Source of the DNA: Methanospirillum stamsii
GTDB taxonomy: Archaea > Halobacteriota > Methanomicrobia > Methanomicrobiales > Methanospirillaceae
NCBI RefSeq assembly: GCF_003173335.1
Contig: NZ_QGMZ01000004.1
Span: 95,795-159,794, forward strand
Reading direction: 5' to 3'
DNA length: 64,000 nucleotides
The notes under the pieces were generated by a model. That model made no database searches. It saw nothing but the letters and a program-made list of their open reading frames with translations, and had not been told where the DNA came from. Both the position numbers and the translations under genes were made by a program. Positions within the stretch are counted from its first letter, which is position 1. Each line of letters starts with the position of its first letter. This document shows, in pieces, positions 9,164 through 17,244 of this stretch.

Positions 9164-10791
9164 GCCTTCCTCCGCTCGATGGTAGCCCCGGTCCTTGTCA
9201 GAATGGTATGGCCAAAAGGTGAACTCTGGTTATCCCAGTCCTGTATTACATCGGTTCTGACATGTGCACCACGTGATTCTTCCCGGAGAAGTGCACCGGT
9301 CACAATCAGTCTTGCAGTATCTATCATATTCCTGGTCGTGCAGCAGGAGATAAACCCGGAAGGATCAACCGCTTTGAGTTTTTTCCGGGAAAGAGCATCA
9401 AGTGCTATTCTGGTCTCTTCAAGCATTTTCTTTGTTCTGAAAATTCCTGCCCCATGCCACATGATTCTCTGGAGATCGAATTTTACCATGTCAGGAGAAA
9501 CATCTCCCGTAAGATACCCTTCAAGCATCATTTTTGCAGAATCAACCTGTTCCTGGTTTGAATTAATTTCATGTTCAGGTTCTGTTCCTGCCATAGATCC
9601 TGCACGTTTTCCAAAGACCTGTGTCTCTGCCAGTGCATTGCCACCAAGACGGTTTGCTCCGTGAACACCACCGGCAGCTTCACCGCATGCATAAAGACCG
9701 GGAAGTGTAGTCTGGCAGAAGGGATCGATGCGTAGTCCACCCATGATGTGGTGGGCAGTCGGCGCCACTTCCATCGGTTCTGTCCGAATGTCCACACCGT
9801 ACTTCAGAAACTGTTCCAGCATTACCGGAAGTCTTTCTTCTATTTGTTTTGCCGGAAGGTGAGAAACGTCAAGCCAGACACCGCCATGCGGTGTCCCCCG
9901 CCCTTCCTGGATCTCCGTTGCACAGGCACGTGCTACTACATCCCGTGTAGAGAGTTCCATCCGGTCGGGATCGTATTTTTCCATGAACCGTTCACCCAGG
10001 GAATTTTTCAGAACACCTCCCTCCCCGCGAACTGCTTCTGTAACCAGTCTTCCCCGTGCATCCCAGGGATATACTGCACCGGTGGGATGGAACTGTACCT
10101 GTTCCATATCGATAAGCTCAGCGCCTGCGCGCCACGCCATTGCATAGCCGTCACCAGTCCCGCTGGTGGAATTTGTCGAGATATCGTATACCCGTGTTCC
10201 ACCACCGGTTGCAATCACGGTTGCATCGGCAATAAAAACATACAATTTTCCTTTCCGATCAAGCCCAAAAGCTCCGATAACTCTCCCCTGTGATAGGATG
10301 AGATCAAATACTGAAATCTCATGATACACCTTGACAGAGGTTTGTGAAAGTCGCTCCATCAGGGTTATCATCATCTCATGGCCGGTCCGGTCTCCTGCAT
10401 AACAGGTCCGGGGAAAGCACTGGCCTCCAAATGGGCGCTGACAAAGAGTACACGAATCAGTGACATCAAAAACGGCACCCCATGCAATAAGGTCATTTAT
10501 ACGCGCCGGGGCCTCTTCTGTCAGGACTCGAACCAGTTCAGGATCGTTGAGATAAGCGCCACCTTTCATGGTGTCTGCAAAATGATCAGAGACATTATCT
10601 GCCTCATTCATCACCGCATTAAACCCTCCTTCAGCCATGATGGTGCACCCTCCCTTCCCGACAATTGTCCGTGATAATAACACACAGGTTCCAGAGCCGG
10701 AAGCTTCGATGGCAGCCCGGACACCTGCACCCCCGCTCCCAATGACCAGAACATGGGATCGGATGAACTCCTGATTCTGCATTATATACAC
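9160..10791 (-). CDS. tfrA: Thiol:fumarate reductase flavoprotein subunit A
   Basis: The chain matches the fumarate reductase/succinate dehydrogenase flavoprotein family. It opens with an FAD dinucleotide motif (VIGSGGAGVRAAIEASG), has the substrate-site segment QFHPTGAVYPWDARGRLVTE, the capping region motif with HHIMGG, and the second FAD motif LYACGEAAGGVHGANRLGGN. It reduces fumarate to succinate in the incomplete reductive citric acid pathway of methanogens, receiving electrons from TfrB. The start is uncertain: GTG 10791 (MYIMQNQ) or ATG 10782; GAGGT lies 12 bases before the GTG. It is the first gene of the tfrAB operon and is divergent from the aspartate kinase gene. Confidence 0.92.
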   Translation of the reverse strand: MYIMQNQEFIRSHVLVIGSGGAGVRAAIEASGSGTCVLLSRTIVGKGGCTIMAEGGFNAVMNEADNVSDHFADTMKGGAYLNDPELVRVLTEEAPARINDLIAWGAVFDVTDSCTLCQRPFGGQCFPRTCYAGDRTGHEMMITLMERLSQTSVKVYHEISVFDLILSQGRVIGAFGLDRKGKLYVFIADATVIATGGGTRVYDISTNSTSGTGDGYAMAWRAGAELIDMEQVQFHPTGAVYPWDARGRLVTEAVRGEGGVLKNSLGERFMEKYDPDRMELSTRDVVARACATEIQEGRGTPHGGVWLDVSHLPAKQIEERLPVMLEQFLKYGVDIRTEPMEVAPTAHHIMGGLRIDPFCQTTLPGLYACGEAAGGVHGANRLGGNALAETQVFGKRAGSMAGTEPEHEINSNQEQVDSAKMMLEGYLTGDVSPDMVKFDLQRIMWHGAGIFRTKKMLEETRIALDALSRKKLKAVDPSGFISCCTTRNMIDTARLIVTGALLREESRGAHVRTDVIQDWDNQSSPFGHTILTRTGATIERRKA

Positions 10792-10902
10792 GTCACAATC
10801 AGAACCTCTTTGAAGTTTCTATAGAATCCGGATCCATGCAGGTAATCCCTCAGCATCCCTTTTGAGAAAATAAGACACATAGTAACGGAGAGTTAGAGCC
10901 GC

Positions 10903-12300
10903 ATGAAACTCATCATGAAATTTGGGGGCACATCTGTCCAGAATCCAGAATCGGTCAGAAAGGCCGTAGATATCGTATATGATAGATATTCCAAAGGCGA
11001 TCGCCTGGCAATAGTTGTTTCTGCCAGGAGGGGTGTTACGGACAGGCTCATTGCATGCGCAGAAGCAATGGTTACTTCCCGGGATGCAGAAGAGGTTCCT
11101 GAACTTATTTCATTTCTTCAGGAAGGGCACCTCACTACCCTCAAAGAGATAGCGCCGGATCATTATCCTGAGATAAGCGAGATCATCACCCGACGCATAG
11201 AAAACCTGCGTGATTTTCTCTATGCAGTATACCACCTCCGGGAACTCACCGTCAGATCCCGCGATTATATCATATCCTTTGGTGAACGGCTCAACGCACC
11301 CCTGATTAGTGCTGCCCTCCGTCAGCGAGGGATACCTTCCATGGTACTTGACGGGTGTGAAGCAGGGATACTGACCACTGAAAACCATGGAGATGCGATA
11401 GCCCTTCCTGCAGGTGAAATCCGAATTAAAACCCGCCTTGAACCGGTAATTGAACATTCGGTTCCGGTAATCACCGGATTTATGGGATGCACCGAGAAAG
11501 GAGTCGTCACAACGCTCGGGCGTTCCGGATCTGACTATTCGGCAACAATCATCGGAGCTGCTCTTGACGCTGATGAGATATGGATCTGGACCGATGTTGA
11601 CGGTATCATGACAACAGATCCGAGGATGGTGCCAAATGCCCGCGTTATCTCCAGGATTTCCTACATGGAAGTGATGGAACTCTCGTATTTTGGTGCAAAG
11701 GTCATGCACTCACGATCGATTGAGCCGGCCATGCAAAAAGGCATTCCGGTACGGGTAAAAAATACCTTTAATCCGGATTATCCGGGAACAGTCATTGAGG
11801 GAGGAGAGAAAAAAGATTCCAGGGTTGTAAAGGCAATCACCTATATCGATAAGGTTGCTGCCATTACCATCGCCGGTGCCCAGATGGTTGGAAGACCAGG
11901 AGTCGCACGCCATATCTTCTCCCTGCTTGCCGAACACCAGATAAATGTCATGATGATATCACAGGGGTCATCTGAAGCAAATATCACCCTGATAATCGAA
12001 GCCCATCAGGTCAGAACGGCAATGGATGCATTAAAACCACTAAAGGAACGGTGCGTGTTCCGGGATATTACCGCAAACGAGGATGTCTGTGCAGTCGCAG
12101 TCGTCGGATCAGGTATGGCCGGTATGGCAGGAACTGCCGGGCGAACCTTTTCAGCGCTTGGAAAAGCAGGAATTAATGTCATGATGATAACACAGGGTTC
12201 TTCTGAAGTGAATATCTCATTTATCGTCAGGCAGGAGGACGGACCAAAGGCGGTTCAGGTTCTCCACGATGAATTTAACCTGACAAATGAAGAGGTATGA
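10903..12300 (+). CDS. lysC: Aspartate kinase with two ACT domains
   Basis: The enzyme phosphorylates aspartate, the first step toward threonine, methionine and lysine. The N-terminal amino-acid kinase domain has KFGGTSV at residues 5-11, the substrate segment SFGERLNAPL and the nucleotide segment GRSGSDYSA. Two ACT regulatory domains follow (about 315-385 and 395-460), each with the helix-loop pattern HQINVMMISQGSSE or GINVMMITQGSSE, which points to allosteric feedback control. GGAGAG at 10887-10892 is the ribosome binding site. It overlaps purM by 4 bp (ATGA). Confidence 0.95.
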   Translation: MKLIMKFGGTSVQNPESVRKAVDIVYDRYSKGDRLAIVVSARRGVTDRLIACAEAMVTSRDAEEVPELISFLQEGHLTTLKEIAPDHYPEISEIITRRIENLRDFLYAVYHLRELTVRSRDYIISFGERLNAPLISAALRQRGIPSMVLDGCEAGILTTENHGDAIALPAGEIRIKTRLEPVIEHSVPVITGFMGCTEKGVVTTLGRSGSDYSATIIGAALDADEIWIWTDVDGIMTTDPRMVPNARVISRISYMEVMELSYFGAKVMHSRSIEPAMQKGIPVRVKNTFNPDYPGTVIEGGEKKDSRVVKAITYIDKVAAITIAGAQMVGRPGVARHIFSLLAEHQINVMMISQGSSEANITLIIEAHQVRTAMDALKPLKERCVFRDITANEDVCAVAVVGSGMAGMAGTAGRTFSALGKAGINVMMITQGSSEVNISFIVRQEDGPKAVQVLHDEFNLTNEEV

Positions 12301-13295
12301 GAATGGAGCAGGATGCATATCGTGATGCCGGAGTGGATATTGATCTCGAAGCTGCAGCGGTGAAAAGTCTCATATCCGAACTGACATACCGGAGAACTGG
12401 CAAGTTTGGAATGGCATCAGAAATCGGTCACTTTGCCGGGTTCATTTCATTTGGAAAATATGCACTTGCATTGGCAGTTGACGGGGTCGGGACAAAGATG
12501 CTGGTGGCCGATGCCCTCGAAGACTGGTCCACCGTCGGAATAGACTGCATTGCAATGAATGTGAATGACCTCTATGTGATGAACCTTGAACCGGTTGCTT
12601 TTGTTGATTATATCGCAACCTCTGCCCTTTCCAAAGAACAGATGCAACAGATTGGAAAAGGATTGAATGAAGGAGCAAAACTTGCTAACCTTTCCATTAT
12701 CGGAGGAGAGACAGCAACCCTGAAAGGTCTTGTAACCGGGCTTGACCTTGCGGGAGCATGCCTTGGTATCCAGGAGAAGGAGAAAATAATATCCGGTTCT
12801 GCCATTACTCCCGGAGACTGTATGGTTGGTATCCCTTCGTCAGGAATCCACAGCAATGGTCTGACCCTTGCAAGACGCATGATTGAAGTGCATGGATCGT
12901 TAGATAAGAAACTCCCTTCAGGAGAGACACTCGGGTCTCTCCTTTTGAAACCCACCCGGATCTATGCGGAGGTTCTCAAAATCTGCAGTGAAACAGATGT
13001 TCATGGTATGTGTCATATAACCGGCGGAGGTCTTTTGAATCTGAACCGGCTTGGAACACATGGCTATGCATTTGATACACCGCTTCCCCCACAGGAGATA
13101 TTTTCCTGGATTGCAGAGGCAGGAAACATCAGTGAGCCTGAAATGTACCGGACCTTTAATATGGGAATGGGTTATGTGTTCATCCTCCCAAAAGAGGGAT
13201 TTGAAACAATTAAAAAATACTATCCTGATGCACAGATAGTTGGAACCGTAATGGAAAACAAGGGAATCAGTCTGAAAGGAAAACCCCTTTTTTAA
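12297..13295 (+). CDS. purM: Phosphoribosylformylglycinamidine cyclo-ligase
   Basis: PurM closes the imidazole ring in purine synthesis, turning FGAM and ATP into AIR. The sequence shows family segments DAYRDAGVDIDLE, VDGVGTKMLVAD, IAMNVNDLYVMN, IIGGETATLKG and the C-terminal ITGGGLLNLNR. At 332 residues it is full length. It starts within the stop codon of the aspartate kinase gene (ATGA); ATG 12303 is a possible second start. The 3' end overlaps the convergent ZPR1-like gene by four bases, so the two transcripts must run into each other. Confidence 0.95.
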   Translation: MRMEQDAYRDAGVDIDLEAAAVKSLISELTYRRTGKFGMASEIGHFAGFISFGKYALALAVDGVGTKMLVADALEDWSTVGIDCIAMNVNDLYVMNLEPVAFVDYIATSALSKEQMQQIGKGLNEGAKLANLSIIGGETATLKGLVTGLDLAGACLGIQEKEKIISGSAITPGDCMVGIPSSGIHSNGLTLARRMIEVHGSLDKKLPSGETLGSLLLKPTRIYAEVLKICSETDVHGMCHITGGGLLNLNRLGTHGYAFDTPLPPQEIFSWIAEAGNISEPEMYRTFNMGMGYVFILPKEGFETIKKYYPDAQIVGTVMENKGISLKGKPLF

Positions 13296-13816
13296 TCATT
13301 TTCAGGAGTATAATTTTCTTTTTCAGCTTTATCTGAATCTATCAGAGAATTACCCTGCGGATCCTCAATGATCAGAGTGATACTCCCCTTTCCATTCTGG
13401 ATGTCTGCAATTTTTTCTTTTAATGCAAGTGCGTTTCTTCGCTGAATGTCATCTCCATCGATGAGCACATTGTCAAGAATTTTGTCTATCCGGCAGAGCA
13501 CCCCTTCAACATTTGATACAAATCCTTCACATGCCGGACCTGGATTGATTTCAACACCAAGTTCCGGAACCCTCACCTGTGCCGCACTACTTCTGACAAC
13601 CCTGACCGAGAGATCCTCTACACTACACGCATGGAAACTATATCTGACCGGTTCATTTGTGCTGATATTCTGGACATCTGAAAACCGGTACCCACAGAGC
13701 GGACAAGAGCAGGAGATAATCAGAATATCAGAAAAATAAGGAATATTCTCTGTTTTATATAGCCAGTCAGTCTCCTCACCGCAGGCAGGACAGGTTCCCC
13801 TAACTTCCTGTTCCAA
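13292..13816 (-). CDS. ZPR1-type zinc finger protein
   Basis: A four-cysteine zinc finger spans residues 9-41 (C9, C12, C38, C41), the spacing of the ZPR1 finger. The segment after it (FSDVQNISTNEPVRYSF, then VRSSAAQVRVPELGVEINPG) matches the double-psi-like half of ZPR1 proteins. Archaeal ZPR1 homologues have one such module; the eukaryotic proteins, which bind elongation factor 1A, have two. The start is TTG 13816, after GGTGGCGGTG; no ATG near the N-terminus would keep the first CxxC. It follows sepF by two bases in a probable operon. Confidence 0.85.
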   Translation of the reverse strand: MEQEVRGTCPACGEETDWLYKTENIPYFSDILIISCSCPLCGYRFSDVQNISTNEPVRYSFHACSVEDLSVRVVRSSAAQVRVPELGVEINPGPACEGFVSNVEGVLCRIDKILDNVLIDGDDIQRRNALALKEKIADIQNGKGSITLIIEDPQGNSLIDSDKAEKENYTPEND

Positions 13817-13818
13817 AC

Positions 13819-14181
13819 TCAGGCACCGCCACCGATGCGGTCACGGGAAATTTTAACGTTTTTCGGGGTGATAACGACATATTGCTGGTCGCCAAGACCT
13901 ACAATATCCCCGTCAACATCCCGGGCAACCTGGTAGAAATCCTTCATGACCCGTTCATAATTGATCTTATCCATTTTCAGGCGGGTAATGTCAACAATGA
14001 CGATGTTTCCGTCATAAACCTGGTCCTTGACAATCTGGCTTTCCCGCAGACCTGTTACGGTGGCGACCTTGACGAGAAGGGCCGGGTTTTCACTCAGTTC
14101 ATAATCCTTCAGGGTGAGATCTTTATATTCGTCCGGGGAAGCGGTATCCTTGCTTCCGAAGAGAAGGTCGCGAAGTCCCAT
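13819..14181 (-). CDS. sepF: Cell division protein SepF
   Basis: The 120-residue protein starts with a short amphipathic helix (MGLRDLLFG) typical of membrane-targeting SepF, then a linker and the SepF core domain (VKVATVTGLRE through VIVDITRLKMDK and YVVITPKNVKI). Archaeal SepF anchors FtsZ to the membrane during division. It ends in a short Gly-rich tail. It precedes the ZPR1-like gene by two bases and lies downstream of a PUA-domain gene on the same strand. Confidence 0.9.
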   Translation of the reverse strand: MGLRDLLFGSKDTASPDEYKDLTLKDYELSENPALLVKVATVTGLRESQIVKDQVYDGNIVIVDITRLKMDKINYERVMKDFYQVARDVDGDIVGLGDQQYVVITPKNVKISRDRIGGGA

Positions 14182-14251
14182 ATAAGAACCTTTTCTGTCA
14201 GTTGTATTAAAGATACTGGTATTTCAGGCTTGATGAGCCTTCTTTGCCTAT

Positions 14252-14749
14252 TCAGAACTCAAGATTCCAGATATCATCACCGACGTAATGCCATGTCCGG
14301 GCAATTTTCCCTTTTTCCTGCGCGAGGAGATCTTCAGCATCAAATAATGCGATTCCAAGGGCCAATGGCTTTCCATGACGCTCATCTACGATCTGCACCG
14401 GTTTACCGGCTTTGACATCGGGTGTTACATCCACAACACCGGGCCGCATGATATCTGCACCATTAATCACGAAAGAAACGGCGCCCATATCCACGATAAT
14501 TTTCTTCTGAGGGAATGGCCGGCTTAATGCACCACGCAGACTTGGAAAGAGAATCCCGTCTTTTTCCAGGATAAGAGGCTCTTTATCAATAAGGTACAAA
14601 TGTACATCCTGGTTTGTTTCAATTATTTCGATCATCTTACCGGAAAACAGGTCTGCACCGTCTCTGATTTCTTCCCGGAGTCTTTCAAGTATCCCGTTTA
14701 CCTGTGATTTGCGTATTGAATGCCTTCTTTTTGAAGTCAGTTTTCCCAT
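14252..14749 (-). CDS. PUA domain RNA-binding protein (archaeal MCT-1-like family)
   Basis: The N-terminus (MGKLTSKRRHSIRKSQVNGI) is basic and the C-terminal half is a PUA domain, with VDMGAVSFVINGADIMRPGV and the final HGKPLALGIALF. Archaeal proteins of this length and order are related to the MCT-1/eIF2D family and are thought to act in translation or RNA modification; the exact role is not established. It heads the minus-strand run PUA-sepF-ZPR1 and is divergent from the Lsm gene. Confidence 0.85.
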   Translation of the reverse strand: MGKLTSKRRHSIRKSQVNGILERLREEIRDGADLFSGKMIEIIETNQDVHLYLIDKEPLILEKDGILFPSLRGALSRPFPQKKIIVDMGAVSFVINGADIMRPGVVDVTPDVKAGKPVQIVDERHGKPLALGIALFDAEDLLAQEKGKIARTWHYVGDDIWNLEF

Positions 14750-14879
14750 ATTCTCTATATAATCAAAACCTGCACTCTCATAAACGATACGTCGGACTGT
14801 CCGGAATCAGTACGGGGAATGTTTATGAATTATCCCGGCGCAATTTATTCACTCATTTTGAGTAGTGCAGGGTATTGAT

Positions 14880-15107
14880 ATGACTAAAAGACCTATGGAT
14901 ATTTTAGATCAGGTCCTGAATCGGCAACCAGTACTGATATCCCTTAAAGGGGGCAGGGAAATCAAAGGAGTTCTCCAGGGATATGATGTCCACATGAATC
15001 TTGTTCTGGATAAAGCAGAAGAGATTGTAAGTGGACAGGCTCAAAGTATTGGTACCCTGATTATTCGCGGCGATAATGTCATCTACATCTCCCCGAATCC
15101 CCAATAA
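14880..15107 (+). CDS. Sm-like (Lsm) RNA-binding protein
   Basis: The 75-residue product has the two Sm motifs: Sm1 from [19 protein letters not shown] to [10 protein letters not shown], and Sm2 [12 protein letters not shown]. Archaeal Lsm proteins form seven-membered rings that bind U-rich RNA. The start is placed at ATG 14880 because related proteins begin MTKRPMDIL; a GTG at 14865 would add five residues. It is followed after 12 bases by the L37e gene and then purF, a gene order common in methanogens. Confidence 0.93.
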   Translation: MTKRPMDILDQVLNRQPVLISLKGGREIKGVLQGYDVHMNLVLDKAEEIVSGQAQSIGTLIIRGDNVIYISPNPQ

Positions 15108-15119
15108 CGAGGAAAGATA

Positions 15120-15302
15120 ATGTCAAAAGGAACACCATCACGAGGAAAACGACAGACACAGACTCATCTGACCTGCAGAAGATGCGGGAAGATGTCCTAC
15201 CACAAGCGGCATAAAATCTGTTCATCATGTGGATTTGGCCGCTCCACTCGCATGCGCTCCTATGGCTGGATAAACAAGCGGCCAAAAATCGCAACTCATT
15301 AA
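15120..15302 (+). CDS. rpl37e: Large subunit ribosomal protein L37e
   Basis: A basic 60-residue protein with a zinc ribbon (C19, C22, C34, C37) and the family end [20 protein letters not shown] shortened to this archaeal form. It binds 23S rRNA in the large subunit. GAGGAAAG lies just upstream of ATG 15120. The purF start is two bases past its stop. Confidence 0.95.
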   Translation: MSKGTPSRGKRQTQTHLTCRRCGKMSYHKRHKICSSCGFGRSTRMRSYGWINKRPKIATH

Positions 15303-15304
15303 TT

Positions 15305-16726
15305 ATGTGCGGGATCGTTGGCATTAGTAGTTCTGCCGACGTCTCTTTTTCTCTTTATTATGCATTATATGCTCTTCAGCACCGTGGACAGGAAAGTGCC
15401 GGTATTGCAACGTTTAACGGCTCCGGCCTGTGCAAATACAAAGAAAACGGTCTCGTTTCTGAAGTATTTAATGAACAGGTGCTAAAATCGCTTGTTGGAA
15501 AAGTCGGGATTGGGCATGTAAGATATCCCACCACAGGAGAGAATCGTCCGGAGAATATCCAGCCTTTTTTATTCACTTTTCATGGTCATGTTATCGCAAT
15601 AGCGCATAATGGGAACCTGGTTAATTATCGTGAACTTCGTGCAGAATTTGAAAACCGGGGACAAATATTCTGGTCGACATCTGATACGGAAGTAATTTCA
15701 AAGATAATTACCGAGTCCATCAGAAAAGGAGGGACGATTGAGGATGCGGTGAAAAAATGCATGGCCTGTCTGAAGGGCTCATACTCCGTCGTTATGTTGT
15801 ATGATGGAGATCTCTATGCATTTCGTGATCCGCACGGAATCCGGCCACTTTGTTTTGGCAGAACAGAATCCGGATATATGGTGGCATCAGAAAGTGTCGC
15901 TCTTGATGCTCTTAATGGAAAACTTGAACGGGATGTTCTTCCCGGTGAAATGATACATATCAGCGGGGATGAAATCAGGTTTAAGCAAATCGCTGTTGCC
16001 TCCAGGAAAGGACATTGCGTTTTTGAATACATCTATTTCGCTCGTGCTGACTCGTACATCGACGGATCACTGGTCTATGATGTACGAAGAAAAATCGGCG
16101 CACAAATTTTCGAGGAAAAACCTATACAGGCAGATGCCGTATGCACGGTCCCGGACTCGGGAACTGCTTATGCAGTAGGATTTTCAGAGAAGTCATCCAT
16201 TCCCTTTGTAGAATGCCTTATTAAAAACCGATATATGGGCCGGACATTTATCATGCCGACACAGGAGAAACGTGAGCGGGCGGTTCGTATCAAACTCAAT
16301 CCGATTCCGGATCATCTTCGTGATCGCTCGATTATTCTGGTTGATGATTCGATTGTCAGGGGAACCACCTCGCGGCGAATCATTGAGAGCATGAAAGATG
16401 CCGGGGCACGGGAGATACACATGCGAATCGGGTCACCGATAATCAAGGCTCCCTGTTATCTCGGTGTTGACATGCCAACACGGGCAGAACTTATCGGGAG
16501 TGACAAAGATGTTGAACAGGTCCGGAAAAGTATTACTGCGACAAGTCTCCATTACCTTTCAATAGAATCCCTCGTTAATGCAATCGGTCTGCCCTGCCAT
16601 GATCTCTGCCTCGGATGTCTTACCGGATGCTATCCGGTTGAGATAAGGAACGAGCAATGTGATGATCGGTGTGTAACACTGGTTGACAGGGATGTTCAGA
16701 CCTCGCTGTTTGAAAGAGAATCATAA
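15305..16726 (+). CDS. purF: Amidophosphoribosyltransferase
   Basis: PurF makes phosphoribosylamine from PRPP and glutamine, the first committed step of purine synthesis. The start is ATG 15305 because the mature protein must begin MCGIVG, with Cys2 as the glutaminase nucleophile; the frame is open further upstream only because it crosses the L37e gene. No propeptide is present. The phosphoribosyl motif is IILVDDSIVRGTT. Cysteines in CVFEYIYFARADS, IKAPCYLGVDMP and CLGCLTGCYP match the four ligands of the 4Fe-4S class (Bacillus type). It is two bases after L37e. Confidence 0.95.
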   Translation: MCGIVGISSSADVSFSLYYALYALQHRGQESAGIATFNGSGLCKYKENGLVSEVFNEQVLKSLVGKVGIGHVRYPTTGENRPENIQPFLFTFHGHVIAIAHNGNLVNYRELRAEFENRGQIFWSTSDTEVISKIITESIRKGGTIEDAVKKCMACLKGSYSVVMLYDGDLYAFRDPHGIRPLCFGRTESGYMVASESVALDALNGKLERDVLPGEMIHISGDEIRFKQIAVASRKGHCVFEYIYFARADSYIDGSLVYDVRRKIGAQIFEEKPIQADAVCTVPDSGTAYAVGFSEKSSIPFVECLIKNRYMGRTFIMPTQEKRERAVRIKLNPIPDHLRDRSIILVDDSIVRGTTSRRIIESMKDAGAREIHMRIGSPIIKAPCYLGVDMPTRAELIGSDKDVEQVRKSITATSLHYLSIESLVNAIGLPCHDLCLGCLTGCYPVEIRNEQCDDRCVTLVDRDVQTSLFERES

Positions 16727-16792
16727 GAAAAGAGCAATAAGGGGAAAGGTGATAATTTGTTAGTAATTATCAAAAACCCCTCTTTATAGCCT

Positions 16793-17244
16793 ATGCCCGA
16801 GAGAAGCCATGACTGGATGGATCAGGCAGTTTTTTTCTGAAAGCCGCTGAAGATAATTGTGCTGCTGGTAATTAGGAAAGGACGTGTTTTATCTCTCAAC
16901 AGGCTGCAAAGAAGGCTATGAAGGCACTCTCTCAATTTTTAGGGGGAGAAGCCTGGGGCCATTCTGTTGAAAAACTCATGGCAGTGCTTGATGACTCTCT
17001 TGAAATATCTCATGAATTATTGTATCATGCAAAGCGCCTTGATCGTCTCTATATTATCAGCAGATATCCGGATGGGTTAATATATGGAACACCCCATGAA
17101 CATTTCACCAGGGAAGATGCAGAAGCAGCAATAAGTAGTGCTGGGACAATCTTGCGGTTTAGTCAGAATATTCTGGATAGTCCTATCATCATATCTGCGA
17201 ACTATCAAGTAAAACAAAAACTGATAACTTACAGAGTACTGTGA
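16793..17244 (+). pseudogene. Broken HEPN-domain gene (frameshift plus in-frame TAG)
   Basis: ATG 16793 opens MPERSHDWMDQAVFF, then hits TGA after a run of seven Ts (16830-16836). One extra T would continue as LKAAEDNCAAGN, then TAG 16873-16875, then ERTCFISQQAAKKAMKAL and on to 17244. This is the usual opening of a HEPN protein, followed by the family motif SRYPDGLIYGTPHEHFTREDA. So the gene carries a one-base deletion in a T8 tract and a nonsense codon. The remaining open frame from ATG 16918 (108 residues) lacks the first helix. No nucleotidyltransferase partner is beside it. Its stop overlaps the serA start by 4 bp, so translation of the remnant could still feed serA. Confidence 0.85.

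Noticed and set aside
16873..16875. TAG in the HEPN gene as a pyrrolysine codon
   Set aside because: A separate frameshift upstream already breaks the gene, homologues have an ordinary residue there, and no pyrrolysine gene is in the window.
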